Origin: CADCWK01 sp965218235
GTDB taxonomy: Bacteria; Chloroflexota; Chloroflexia; Thermomicrobiales; UBA6265
Assembly (NCBI GenBank): GCA_965218235.1
Contig: OZ244595.1
Span: forward strand, 620,001 to 684,000
Direction: 5' to 3'
DNA: 64,000 bases
In this document: in pieces, positions 52,783 to 60,720 of the stretch
Layout of the letters: each line of letters begins with the position of its first letter
Position numbering within the stretch: the first letter of the stretch is position 1
Position numbers and translations under genes: made by a program
The notes under the pieces: generated by a model
Told to the model about the DNA's origin: nothing
Databases searched by the model: none
The model's input: the letters and a program-made list of their open reading frames with translations, nothing else

Positions 52783-53699
52783 GTGAGGTCACACCTGCTG
52801 CAGTTTCCATCAGCGTCTCCGTCGGTTCCGCTTGCCGTCGAGCAGCGCGGGGACGGCGTGCCCTTCCTGCTCATCCATGGGATCTATGGGACTGGCGCGC
52901 TCTGGGCTCCGATCACCGACTCGCTGGCGACCCGCTTTCGGGTGATCGCACCGGACATGCGAGGCCACGGGGCCAGTGGATCCAACCCGGGTCCGCTCGA
53001 CGCCGAGTCCGTCGCGGCGGATCTGATCTCGACCCTCGATGGGCTGGGGATCGCCACCGTCCATGTGCTGGGGCATTGCCACGGGGGGCCGCGGCGCAGG
53101 CGTTCGCCCGAATGGCGCCCGAACGCATCCGGTCCCTAATCCTGGTATCCGCCTTCACCTTCCAGCCCCTGACCTGGTGGGAACGGCTCGGTGGCATCGC
53201 GTCCCCGGCGATCGTGCGGCTGCTCGGGACGACGCGCATCGCCACGATCACGCGGCACAGCCGGTCGGCGGCTGGCGTCCGCCGGCTCACCATCGGGGCC
53301 GCCACACACCTGGCGGGGCAGATGTCACGCAACAGTGCCCGGCGGATGGCGGTTGGGCTCGCGACGGCCCGGTCCTTCAACAGCCGCTACTGGCTGCACG
53401 AGTTCCGGATGCCGACTCTGGTCATCACCGGCGGATCGGACCGGATGGTCTCTCCGAGGCAATCACGTCTGATCGCCTAGGGAATACGCGGCGCACGCCT
53501 TGAGACCGTGGCGGGTGCCGGCCACATGATCCAGCTGAGTCACTCCGAGGCCTTCTCGCGGTTGGTGTCGGACTGGCTCGAGGAGGTGGAAGGGCGCCGA
53601 ACCAGGTTGGGTCTCGCCAATGCCATGGGCGAGGGCGATCACGGGCATGCAGTGGCGGTCACGACGTTGCTCCCTGCCGGTTCCATGGCGGCGGTCTGA
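52783..53699 (+). pseudogene. alpha/beta hydrolase pseudogene (one frameshift, one nonsense codon)
   Basis: The N-terminal part from 52783 reads LLIHGIYGTGALWAPITDSL, IAPDMRGHGASG and VLGHCHGG (nucleophile elbow with Cys in place of Ser). At the G6 run 53083-53088 the frame shifts by one. The continuing frame reads AQAFARMAPERIRSLILVSA and TLVITGGSDRMVSP, then TAG at 53478-53480. It goes on in the same frame with ETVAGAGHMIQLSHSEAF (catalytic His) to a stop at 53699. Adding one G to the run restores the first part, but the TAG remains. The 3' end overlaps the convergent propeller gene. Confidence 0.85.
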
Positions 53700-54852
53700 C
53701 TGGGGTGATGTCCGCGACCGGACGCTCCCTTGCTTGCGGGCGGCTGGGGCGCCATGATCCGGAGCACCGGCTCGCCGTCGACGTCGGCGAGCGGCAGGTA
53801 CACCAGATGGGTCTCCGGGTCGACCTCAATGGAATGGGCGTTCGGCATCGTGATATCGCCCAGCGGCTGCAGGCTGCCCCGGTCCTCGTCGAATACCGAC
53901 ACGACGCCTGACTCGGTGGCGACATAGAGGCGGTTCCAGCCCGGATCGAACGCCAGGACATCTGGTCCCTCACCGACCGGAAAGGTGGCGGTGGCCTGTC
54001 CCGTCGTCAGATCGACGATCATTAGCAGGGCGTTGCCCTCACACGTCAAGAAAGCGACGTTTGTCCGCGGATCGATTAGGAAGCCGTGCGGACCATTACA
54101 TTCCATATTCATGGCCAGGTGATCGACGATCTGATCGGTGGCTGGATCGATGAAGACCAGTTCGCCCAGCGTCTGCACCGCGACGACGATGCACCCCGAG
54201 GTGGCGTCGAGGTGCGTGTTCCCCGCATCGCCGCCGAGATCGATGGTGGTCACGACTTCATTCGTCTGGGTGTCGATCACGAGCTCACCGCCGCCCGACT
54301 CGTCCGAGACGAACACCTGGTGTGCCGATGGCGCGTAGGCCAGACCGTCAGGGAACCCGATGTCGCCCACGCGGGCTACGACCTTCAGCGTCTCGTCATC
54401 GATGATGGCAACCTGGTGATCGCCCGCGACGGCGGCATAGACGAAGCCCGCCTCCGGCACAGCCAGGACACCCGTCACTGTCGGCAGATCGGCGATCGTC
54501 GCGATGACCTCCCGGGTTGCGAGATCGAACACGATGAGCTCACCGGCTCCCATATGGGCGATGTAGAGCCGACCTCTGGTCGGGTCCAGGCTCTGATAAT
54601 CGAACCGGGAGGTACCGCCCGACAGGGGGATATCCGCCACGGTCTCGAGGATCGCGCTGTCCGCTTCCGCGCCGGGGGAGCATCGGGCGTCAGCGACGCA
54701 AAAGCGACGGTCGGCGTTGCTGGCACCGTGGCAGCCGGCCCACCACACAGCGTCGCCTCCCGGCCACGCGTTGCGGCTCCAGCATGGCCGGACGTCAGGT
54801 CCGGCAGCGACCAGAACGCCATCAGGAGGACGAAGATCAAGACGATTCGCAC
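53639..54852 (-). CDS. exported YncE-like beta-propeller protein, frameshifted near the N-terminus
   Basis: A GTG at 54852 after TGAGGGGGTCC opens a signal peptide (RIVLIFVLLMAFWSLPDL) and a linker (ATVPATPTVAFASLTPDAPP). The frame shifts at the five-base run 54674-54678, and the mature part continues as EADSAILETVADIPLSGGTS. It then has YVTN-type propeller blades (RLYIAHMGAGELIVFDLATR, HQVFVSDESGGGELVIDTQT, FLTCEGNALLMIVDL). One extra base in the run rejoins both parts into about 400 residues. It may be a sequencing slip or a true lesion. Such propellers bind ligands or partners outside the cell. Confidence 0.75.
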
Positions 54853-54881
54853 ACGGACCCCCTCAGTGTGATGACGGCGGA

Positions 54882-55268
54882 CTACGATGTCGGCCGTCGA
54901 TTCGGATTCGCATCGGAACGTCTGTACGGCGTAGGCTCGACGGGGCACTGGGCTATCATCGCCAGGTGGGCCATCATATCCTTTCGGCCGACGAACTCCC
55001 GCATGGCGGAGAACATGGTCGCGACGTTGTGCGGCCCGGTGTCGATCAGGTTATCGGAGGCGATCTCGGCGTTTCGGTCCCACTGCCAGATGTCGGTGAA
55101 GGCCCGGTTCCGGGACGGCGACGACTCGCCTATCCTTTCCCGGAGCAGGACACTGTAGTTGCGGTTGGAGTCGAAGGGCGGGTCGAGTCAGACCAGATCG
55201 ACGCTCTCATCGGCGATGTGGTTCCGCGGGATGTCGAGGTTGTCACCGTCGTAGAGTGTGTTCGGCAC
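54882..55268 (-). pseudogene. DNA methyltransferase (N6/N4) pseudogene, truncated with in-frame TGA
   Basis: GTG 55268 with GGAGG upstream opens PNTLYDGDNLDIPRNHIADE and SVDLV. A TGA (55190-55188) follows exactly where the residue before LDPPFDSNRNYSVLL is expected. LDPPF is motif IV of amino-methyltransferases. The frame then reads AFTDIWQWDRNAEIASDNLI and AMREFVGRKDMMAHLAMIA, typical of this family, and degenerates to a stop at 54882. The target-recognition half and SAM motif I are missing. This is the remnant of a restriction-modification or orphan methylase gene. Confidence 0.85.
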
Positions 55269-55410
55269 CGTTGCCTCCGTGATCTCGTGGTCCCACGTCG
55301 CTCACCCGACCGGGACGGGTGGTCCATCCGTCGAACTCTCCGGGATGCACGGGGCGGCGGCAAGCCAGCGCGGCCGGCCGGAGCGCGGGATCAGGACGGC
55401 CCCGGAACCA

Positions 55411-56928
55411 TCAAACCCCGGCGAGGTGCTCCTGCCAGTAGTGATTGGTCTTGGCGACCACGGTGATGATGTTCTTGATCTCCCGTTCCAGGCGGAAGTC
55501 CGGCCCGGCCGGGAACCAGAGGACGTCGTCCTCCCGGCGCACGGTCACGTTCTCGACGATGATCGCCCGGAGCAGCCAGATCGCCATCTCCTCGCTGTCG
55601 CACCGCATCCCGATCCAGCCCGGCTCCGGGCTCCGGACGACGGGCAGGCCGGTGACCTGGTTCAGGCCGCGCTCGATCTCCCCGAGGACCCAGGCGTAGC
55701 GCTCGGGGTTGGCCGCGACCGCTGCCTCCCGAACCGGTTCGAGCAGCGTGCCCCGGTGCGGGGCGCCACCGGCCAGCGCCAGCTCGTAGAACCCGCCCCA
55801 CATCTCGTCCCAGGCGACCTCGCCGGCCGCGTCGTACCGGAGGCCGACCGCCCCCGTCGGCGCGGCACTGACCTCCACCGACGGATCCTGGTAGCGCGGC
55901 GGCAGAATCGCCATGCCTGGCCGGGTCGTGCTGGGGGCATCCGCCGGGACCGCCTGCTCCGCGTCCACCTCGATCGTCACGCCGGCGAGATGCGCGACGT
56001 TGCGCGTCAGGACCTCCCGGACCTGACGGGTGATCGCCGGCGTGTCCGCGCCCGGCTCGGCCGTCAGGCGCACCTCGGCCCGCAGTTCATGGCCCACCCA
56101 CCGGGCCTGGATTCTCGTTATCTCCCGGACGCCGCGAATCTCGCCGGCGTAGTCGCGAATCCGGGCCGGTACTCGCGGGTCGATCGCGTCCATCAGGCGG
56201 TACCAGATCCGGCGGGTGGCGTCGCGGGCGATGAACAGGATCGAGATGCCGATCACCAGTCCGACGATCGGGTCGACGATTGGGAAGCCGCGGGCGGCGC
56301 CAGCGACCGCGACCAGCACCGCCAGCGAGGTGAGGCCATCGATTCGGGCGTGGAGCCCGTCCGCGATCATCGCGTCCGAGCCGATCCGGCGCCCGGTCCG
56401 GATCTGGAACCACGCCACCAGCTCATTGCCGACCGCTCCGATGATGGCGGCAGCGGCCACCCAGGGGAGATGGGTGAGCGGCTGCGGGTCCAGCAGTTTC
56501 CGGACCGACTCCCAGAGGATGTAGCCGGCGCTGAAGACGATCGACGCGACGATGACGATCCCCGCCACGTCCTCCGTCCGGCCGAAGCCATAGGTGTAGC
56601 GGGCCGTCGTGGCCCGGCGGGCGACGTAGAATGCGACCAGCAGCGGGATCGAGTTGAGGAAATCGCCGAGATTGTGGACGGTGTCGGCGAGCAGCGCGAC
56701 GCTTCCGCTGGCCAGGACGATGACGAACTGGAGGATGGTCGTCAGGCCGAGCGCCGCCAGCGCCACCCAGATCATCCGAATCCCCTCCCGCGTCCCCATG
56801 GCCGTGTCGGTCGCGTTGCCTTCGTCGTCGCCGTGCCCGTGCAGATGGAAGATGGCGCCAAGCCAGCCCAGCACGCCGCTACGATGGGTATGCCCGTGAC
56901 CGGTTCCGGCTGGCTTGCTGGCTGACAT
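55411..56928 (-). CDS. cation diffusion facilitator fused to a C-terminal domain of unknown function
   Basis: The protein has 505 residues. It has a His-rich N-terminus (GTGHGHTHRSG, HLHGHGDD). Six membrane segments carry the CDF metal site in TVHNLGDF and ADGLHARIDGLTS, followed by the CDF cytosolic domain (to about residue 320). After a linker, an extra 165-residue domain follows (AWDEMWGGFYELALAGGAPH, GLPVVRSPEPGWIGMR, WLLRAIIVENVTVRRED, EIKNIITVVAKTNHYW). Typical CDFs end near 300-330 residues. It exports Zn2+ or a related ion. It is divergent from a Fur-family gene, 100 bases apart. Confidence 0.88.
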   Translation of the reverse strand: MSASKPAGTGHGHTHRSGVLGWLGAIFHLHGHGDDEGNATDTAMGTREGIRMIWVALAALGLTTILQFVIVLASGSVALLADTVHNLGDFLNSIPLLVAFYVARRATTARYTYGFGRTEDVAGIVIVASIVFSAGYILWESVRKLLDPQPLTHLPWVAAAAIIGAVGNELVAWFQIRTGRRIGSDAMIADGLHARIDGLTSLAVLVAVAGAARGFPIVDPIVGLVIGISILFIARDATRRIWYRLMDAIDPRVPARIRDYAGEIRGVREITRIQARWVGHELRAEVRLTAEPGADTPAITRQVREVLTRNVAHLAGVTIEVDAEQAVPADAPSTTRPGMAILPPRYQDPSVEVSAAPTGAVGLRYDAAGEVAWDEMWGGFYELALAGGAPHRGTLLEPVREAAVAANPERYAWVLGEIERGLNQVTGLPVVRSPEPGWIGMRCDSEEMAIWLLRAIIVENVTVRREDDVLWFPAGPDFRLEREIKNIITVVAKTNHYWQEHLAGV

Positions 56929-57028
56929 GAAAGCTGCTCCTGATGCACGATCGATCCGGAGCAGGAGTCTACGGAGCGGCGGGACCCAGGGGCCGGTTGT
57001 TGCGACGATTCGCAGGAAGGACGACCCG

Positions 57029-57478
57029 GTGAGCCACGAGACCAGGCAGTGGGAACAGCGGATCGCCCGGGCGGGCTACCGCGTCACTCGGCAGCGGACG
57101 CTGGTGCTGGATGCCGTCTGCGCGGGGCAGGGGCACACGACGCTGAGCGAGGTCTCCGGCCGGGTGCGGCGGCGAGACCGGTCGATCAGCCGATCGACGG
57201 TCTACCGCGCCCTGCACATGTTCGTCGCGACCGGGATCGTTGTGCTGGCCGACACCGGCGACGCCGAGCCGTACTACGAGATCGCCCGGGAATTGCCGCA
57301 CCACCACCTGCACTGCCGGTTGTGCGGCTGGGAGCACGAGATCCCGGCCGGCGACCTGGCCGGGGTCGAGGTGGCGGTCCGCGACCGATACGGGTTCGAG
57401 ATCACCACCGACCATCTGGTCCTGTTCGGCGTCTGTTGTCGTTGCCGCGATAGCGAGATGGAACCGATCGAGAAGTGA
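57029..57478 (+). CDS. Fur-family metalloregulator (Zur-like)
   Basis: A 149-residue protein starting at GTG 57029 after AGGAAGG. The winged HTH contains AGYRVTRQRTLVLDAVCAG and SRSTVYRALHMFVATG. The metal domain contains HHHLHCRLCG and FGVCCRCRDSE, the two CxxC pairs of the structural zinc site, plus sensor His residues. Divergence from the CDF transporter suggests it controls zinc or iron homeostasis, including that exporter. A clean operator palindrome was not found in the 100-base gap. Confidence 0.9.
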   Translation: MSHETRQWEQRIARAGYRVTRQRTLVLDAVCAGQGHTTLSEVSGRVRRRDRSISRSTVYRALHMFVATGIVVLADTGDAEPYYEIARELPHHHLHCRLCGWEHEIPAGDLAGVEVAVRDRYGFEITTDHLVLFGVCCRCRDSEMEPIEK

Positions 57479-57788
57479 CCTGGCGCGGACAGGGAATTGC
57501 CCGATGCCCACCGGGATCGCTGTCGCGTCTGGTGGCTGGGTCGCCAGACGCGATCCTCCGGTGACCCAGCCCGTCCCGCCGGAACAGGTATCCGCCCGTC
57601 GAGATACAGCGTCAGAACGCTACGGACTTGCCGTCACTGAACCGTTGCAGTTACCCGATGGTAGCCGTGGGTGCCCTGGGGGACGGGGTCCTGGGCCTCG
57701 GGGATCTGGGGGTCGCCATTGCCATCGACGGCGCTGGAGTAATCATGGAGGCCACGCTGGTCCACGCTGGCCCATCCTGCCCCAGTCA
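57479..57788. other. intergenic region containing a duplicated gene end
   Basis: About 310 bases. The right part (57634-57734) is the partial duplicate annotated separately. The left part shows no gene or repeat. Confidence 0.6.
57634..57734 (-). pseudogene. duplicated 3' end of the sulfite-oxidase-like gene
   Basis: About 101 bases including the stop read AVDGNGDPQIPEAQDP then VPQGTHGYHRVTATVQ. They match the last residues of the gene at 58987-60720 (AVDGNGDPQIPEAQDT, VPQGAHGYHRVTATVE) with several silent and replacement differences. Upstream, DYSS before AVDG still resembles the DYVVSS of the parent. It has no start and no catalytic part. Confidence 0.85.
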
Positions 57789-58226
57789 TCATTGCCCGAC
57801 GTTCATGTCGCGGTCGAACCGGTAGCGGATCTCGATCTCCTGTTCCAACAGGGTAATCCGGGCGATCTCCAGATCGGCGCGTCGTGCGTATTCGAGATGA
57901 TGCACAACCACGGGCCAGCACTGGCGGGTACGTTCGACTGAACGAGCGTATGACATACCGAGCTGCAGCAAGGGAACCTGCCGCAGATCGCGGCGGCTGA
58001 GGAAGCCGGACTGCCTGAGCAGGACGCGGAAATCCCGATCGTGGCTTACGACGATCAGGTTCCGGCTCCGGCCGAGCCGTACCAGATCTTCATCGGGTGC
58101 TCCAACCGACAGTGACTGGCGCGATCCGTACACCTGATAGCCGAAGGCCGAGATTGCCTCCGCGACATCGGACTGGACGTTCTCGTCAATCAGGAACCGG
58201 AATGGGCTGTTTGGTCCTGAGGTCAT
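57789..58226 (-). CDS. DUF5615 PIN-like protein, probable toxin
   Basis: A 145-residue protein with the DUF5615 layout: FRFLIDENVQSDVAEAI at the start (Asp/Glu of the PIN-like site), GAPDEDLVRLGRSRNLIVVS and SHDRDFRVLL (Asp), then a C-terminal helix region. Such proteins pair with DUF433 proteins as toxin-antitoxin-like modules and are presumed RNases. It starts 3 bases after the DUF433 stop, so the two are co-translated. Confidence 0.88.
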   Translation of the reverse strand: MTSGPNSPFRFLIDENVQSDVAEAISAFGYQVYGSRQSLSVGAPDEDLVRLGRSRNLIVVSHDRDFRVLLRQSGFLSRRDLRQVPLLQLGMSYARSVERTRQCWPVVVHHLEYARRADLEIARITLLEQEIEIRYRFDRDMNVGQ

Positions 58227-58229
58227 CCG

Positions 58230-58874
58230 TCAAGCGACATGCGCGTTGGAGGCGTAGGCGAGTGCCGCTTCGACATCGGCGACATGGAGATGCGGGTAGG
58301 CGTCGATGATCGCTTGCGTCGAGTATCCCGTGTCAGCCAGCTCATGGATCGCGACGACCGGAATCCGGGTGCCGGCGATCACCGGCTTGTTGCCAAGGAC
58401 GCCGCGATGACGCTCGATCCGGCCGATCTGTTCGGGAGACCGCTGCAGTGCCGCATCGACCCTCAGGCGGACATCTTCAATCAGTTCCGTCAGGTCGATC
58501 GATCGGACCTCGTCGGGGCGATCGGTCTCCCAACGGCCAGTAGCCGCGTCGAGCAGGACAAGGTGCCGCCCGTCCGCACCGAACCCCAGTTTCGACCATG
58601 GGGTGTCGCGATGTCCGGTCAGATACCGACCGGCGCGTCCGAGATCCTCCGTTCGCAACCCCAGATCACGCCGAAGGTCCGCCAGCGCCCGCAGGTTCAA
58701 CAGGTCCCGGAACCCGTAGATTTCGCGTCCTGAGTCGTCGGCCAGATCGTCATCGAACGACGACTGGACGATGCCGGCAGATCGCCAGGACCGAAGCGTG
58801 CTCTTCGACAGGCCGGTCACCTGGGCTGCTCCGGTTATGTTGAGGGCCAAGACATGATACGGCTCGCTCATCAT
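58230..58874 (-). CDS. MerR-HTH plus DUF433 protein, probable antitoxin
   Basis: The protein has 214 residues. The N-terminal HTH (LNITGAAQVTGLSKSTLRSW, residues 10-30) resembles MerR. A middle region follows (YLTGHRDTPWSKLGFGADGR). The C-terminal DUF433 domain contains GVLGNKPVIAGTRIPVVAIH and GYSTQAIIDAYPHLHVADVE, a winged-HTH-like antitoxin fold. It is first gene of the two-gene module and likely autorepresses. CAGGAGCGTC precedes ATG 58874. Confidence 0.88.
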   Translation of the reverse strand: MMSEPYHVLALNITGAAQVTGLSKSTLRSWRSAGIVQSSFDDDLADDSGREIYGFRDLLNLRALADLRRDLGLRTEDLGRAGRYLTGHRDTPWSKLGFGADGRHLVLLDAATGRWETDRPDEVRSIDLTELIEDVRLRVDAALQRSPEQIGRIERHRGVLGNKPVIAGTRIPVVAIHELADTGYSTQAIIDAYPHLHVADVEAALAYASNAHVA

Positions 58875-58986
58875 GACGCTCCTGCCGTTCACCACCGTGG
58901 AGACGGACTCTCGTCTGGTGGTCTTCATTGGCAATTGTACCCATGACCAGCATCTTCGTATCGTCTGACGAGAAGGGAACTGAGGG

Positions 58987-60720
58987 TTACTCCACGGTGG
59001 CGGTGACGCGGTGGTAACCGTGAGCGCCCTGGGGGACGGTGTCCTGGGCCTCGGGAATCTGGGGGTCGCCGTTGCCATCGACGGCGCGGGACGAGACGAC
59101 GTAGTCACCTGGCTGGTTCGGCACCTGCCAGTCGGCCTCCCAGAACACCCAGGTCAGGTCGGTGCCGGGGTAGGTGACGCGGACGGGCTGCCAGGTCTGG
59201 CCGTCATCGGGGCTGAACTCGATGCTCTGGACGCCGCGATCGCCGGCGAAGGCGCGGCCCTTGACCGTGACGGTCTCGCCGGTCCGGAACGAGTCGCGGA
59301 AGCGGTTGTTGCCGACGACTTGGGGGCTGTAGAAGTCCGAGCGGGTGTAGGGGGCGAAGTTCGGTCCCCAGCCCTGCTGCTCGTAGAAGCCCTTGGCGTC
59401 GTAGTCGACGACCTCGATACCGGTGATCCACTTGATGTTCTTCTCGCCGAACAGCCCCGGCACCAGCAGCCGGACCGGACCACCGTGCTTCTGCGGCAGT
59501 GGCTCGCCGTTCATCGTGTGGGCCAGCATCGTGGTCGAATCGAGCGCCTTGTCGATCGCGAAGGTGTCGATGTAGCCGTCGGCTCCGTAGAGCTTGACCT
59601 CGACGGCCCCTTCCATGACACCGGCCTCGTTCAGGATGGTCCGGAGCTGGACGCCGTCCCAGAGCGCGTTGCTGAATAGTCCCGAGCCGACCCGGTTGCT
59701 GATGCACATCAGCGTCGATTCCTGCTCGTACGGCGAGAGCTGGAGCAGGTCGTCGTAGCTGTAGGATCGGGGATAGGTCACCATGCCGAAGACGTCCAGC
59801 CGCCAGATGCCGGTGTCGATGCGGGGATCGACGACGTTCTTGGTGACCGAGTAGAACTCGGCGTTGGGGGTGATCGGCTGGATGCCGGACCCGTTGTAGG
59901 GACGGCCGTCATAGGCGAAGGCGGCCATGCCGTAGAGGCGACGGAACAGCGCCCACGACGGCAGGACCAGGATGCCGGCCAGGATGACTGCGAGAAGGGA
60001 GCGGCGCGCCACCGGCCGGGCGACCGGCAGGGGGTGACGGGCCATCGCTGGACGGGAGGCTGGCCGCGGAGCGACTGCCCCTGAATCGGCTCCAGCGTCC
60101 ATTCGCGCCGTGACCATCTCGATGTCGTGCCCGACGAAGGGCGTCACCGGCGCCGGAGCGATTCTCGCCAGACCCACCCGCTCGGTGATGAGGCGGTAGG
60201 CCAGGAGCAGGACGACCCCGAACCCGACGACATAGGTCAGGAGGTACCAGCCCATCGTCACCAGCCGGGCGTCGAAGGGGGGAAGGCCCTTGAAGTTCGT
60301 GACGAGGACCGGCCAGAGGAAGATGACCGAGGCGACCCAAAGGACGAGCGTCGCCGCGAGGATGAAGGCGAGACCGTGCTTCGGGATCCCGAACCGCCCT
60401 GTTCCGGCGCGACGGGAGCGGACGCTCTCGGCGATCAGCGGGTAGACGAGCCCGGCCACGAGCCCGGCCACGATGACACCGGTCGTGCCGGAACGGATGC
60501 CGAACTTCTTCAGGCCGTTGTACCCGCCGTAGTCACCGAAGAGCCCGAAGAACGTATGGATGCTGAGGAGCGGCGCGACGCGGTCCGGGATGGCCTCGGG
60601 CGGCGGCGTGACGCCGAGGAAGTACCGCCCGGCAATCATGAACAGCGCCAGGGATGCGGTCGCGACGAGACCGGCGACGAGGCCGGCGAGCAGGGTGAGG
60701 AGACGGCGATTAAGCGTCAT
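58987..60720 (-). CDS. membrane-anchored sulfite-oxidase-family molybdoenzyme
   Basis: The protein has 577 residues. Residues 1-210 contain about four membrane segments, and a fifth lies at about 255-275 (LLAVILAGILVLPSWALF). The molybdopterin domain follows: Mo-ligand Cys339 in STLMCISNRVGSGLFSNALW, then GVQLRTILNEAG, HGGPVRLLVPGLFGEKNIKW and the C-terminal Ig-like dimerisation domain (GVQSIEFSPDDGQTWQPV). It is probably oriented to the outside. The ATG overlaps the upstream cystathionine gamma-synthase-family gene by 11 bases. Its own last 101 bases recur at 57634-57734. Confidence 0.88.
   Translation of the reverse strand: MTLNRRLLTLLAGLVAGLVATASLALFMIAGRYFLGVTPPPEAIPDRVAPLLSIHTFFGLFGDYGGYNGLKKFGIRSGTTGVIVAGLVAGLVYPLIAESVRSRRAGTGRFGIPKHGLAFILAATLVLWVASVIFLWPVLVTNFKGLPPFDARLVTMGWYLLTYVVGFGVVLLLAYRLITERVGLARIAPAPVTPFVGHDIEMVTARMDAGADSGAVAPRPASRPAMARHPLPVARPVARRSLLAVILAGILVLPSWALFRRLYGMAAFAYDGRPYNGSGIQPITPNAEFYSVTKNVVDPRIDTGIWRLDVFGMVTYPRSYSYDDLLQLSPYEQESTLMCISNRVGSGLFSNALWDGVQLRTILNEAGVMEGAVEVKLYGADGYIDTFAIDKALDSTTMLAHTMNGEPLPQKHGGPVRLLVPGLFGEKNIKWITGIEVVDYDAKGFYEQQGWGPNFAPYTRSDFYSPQVVGNNRFRDSFRTGETVTVKGRAFAGDRGVQSIEFSPDDGQTWQPVRVTYPGTDLTWVFWEADWQVPNQPGDYVVSSRAVDGNGDPQIPEAQDTVPQGAHGYHRVTATVE

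Noticed and set aside
51884..53480. Possible TAG recoding (readthrough or pyrrolysine-like) because two genes show in-frame TAG
   Set aside because: TAG serves as an ordinary stop for many intact genes here (for example those ending at 5583, 6363, 18723, 26930 and 30231), and one of the two genes also carries a frameshift. Mutation is the simpler reading.
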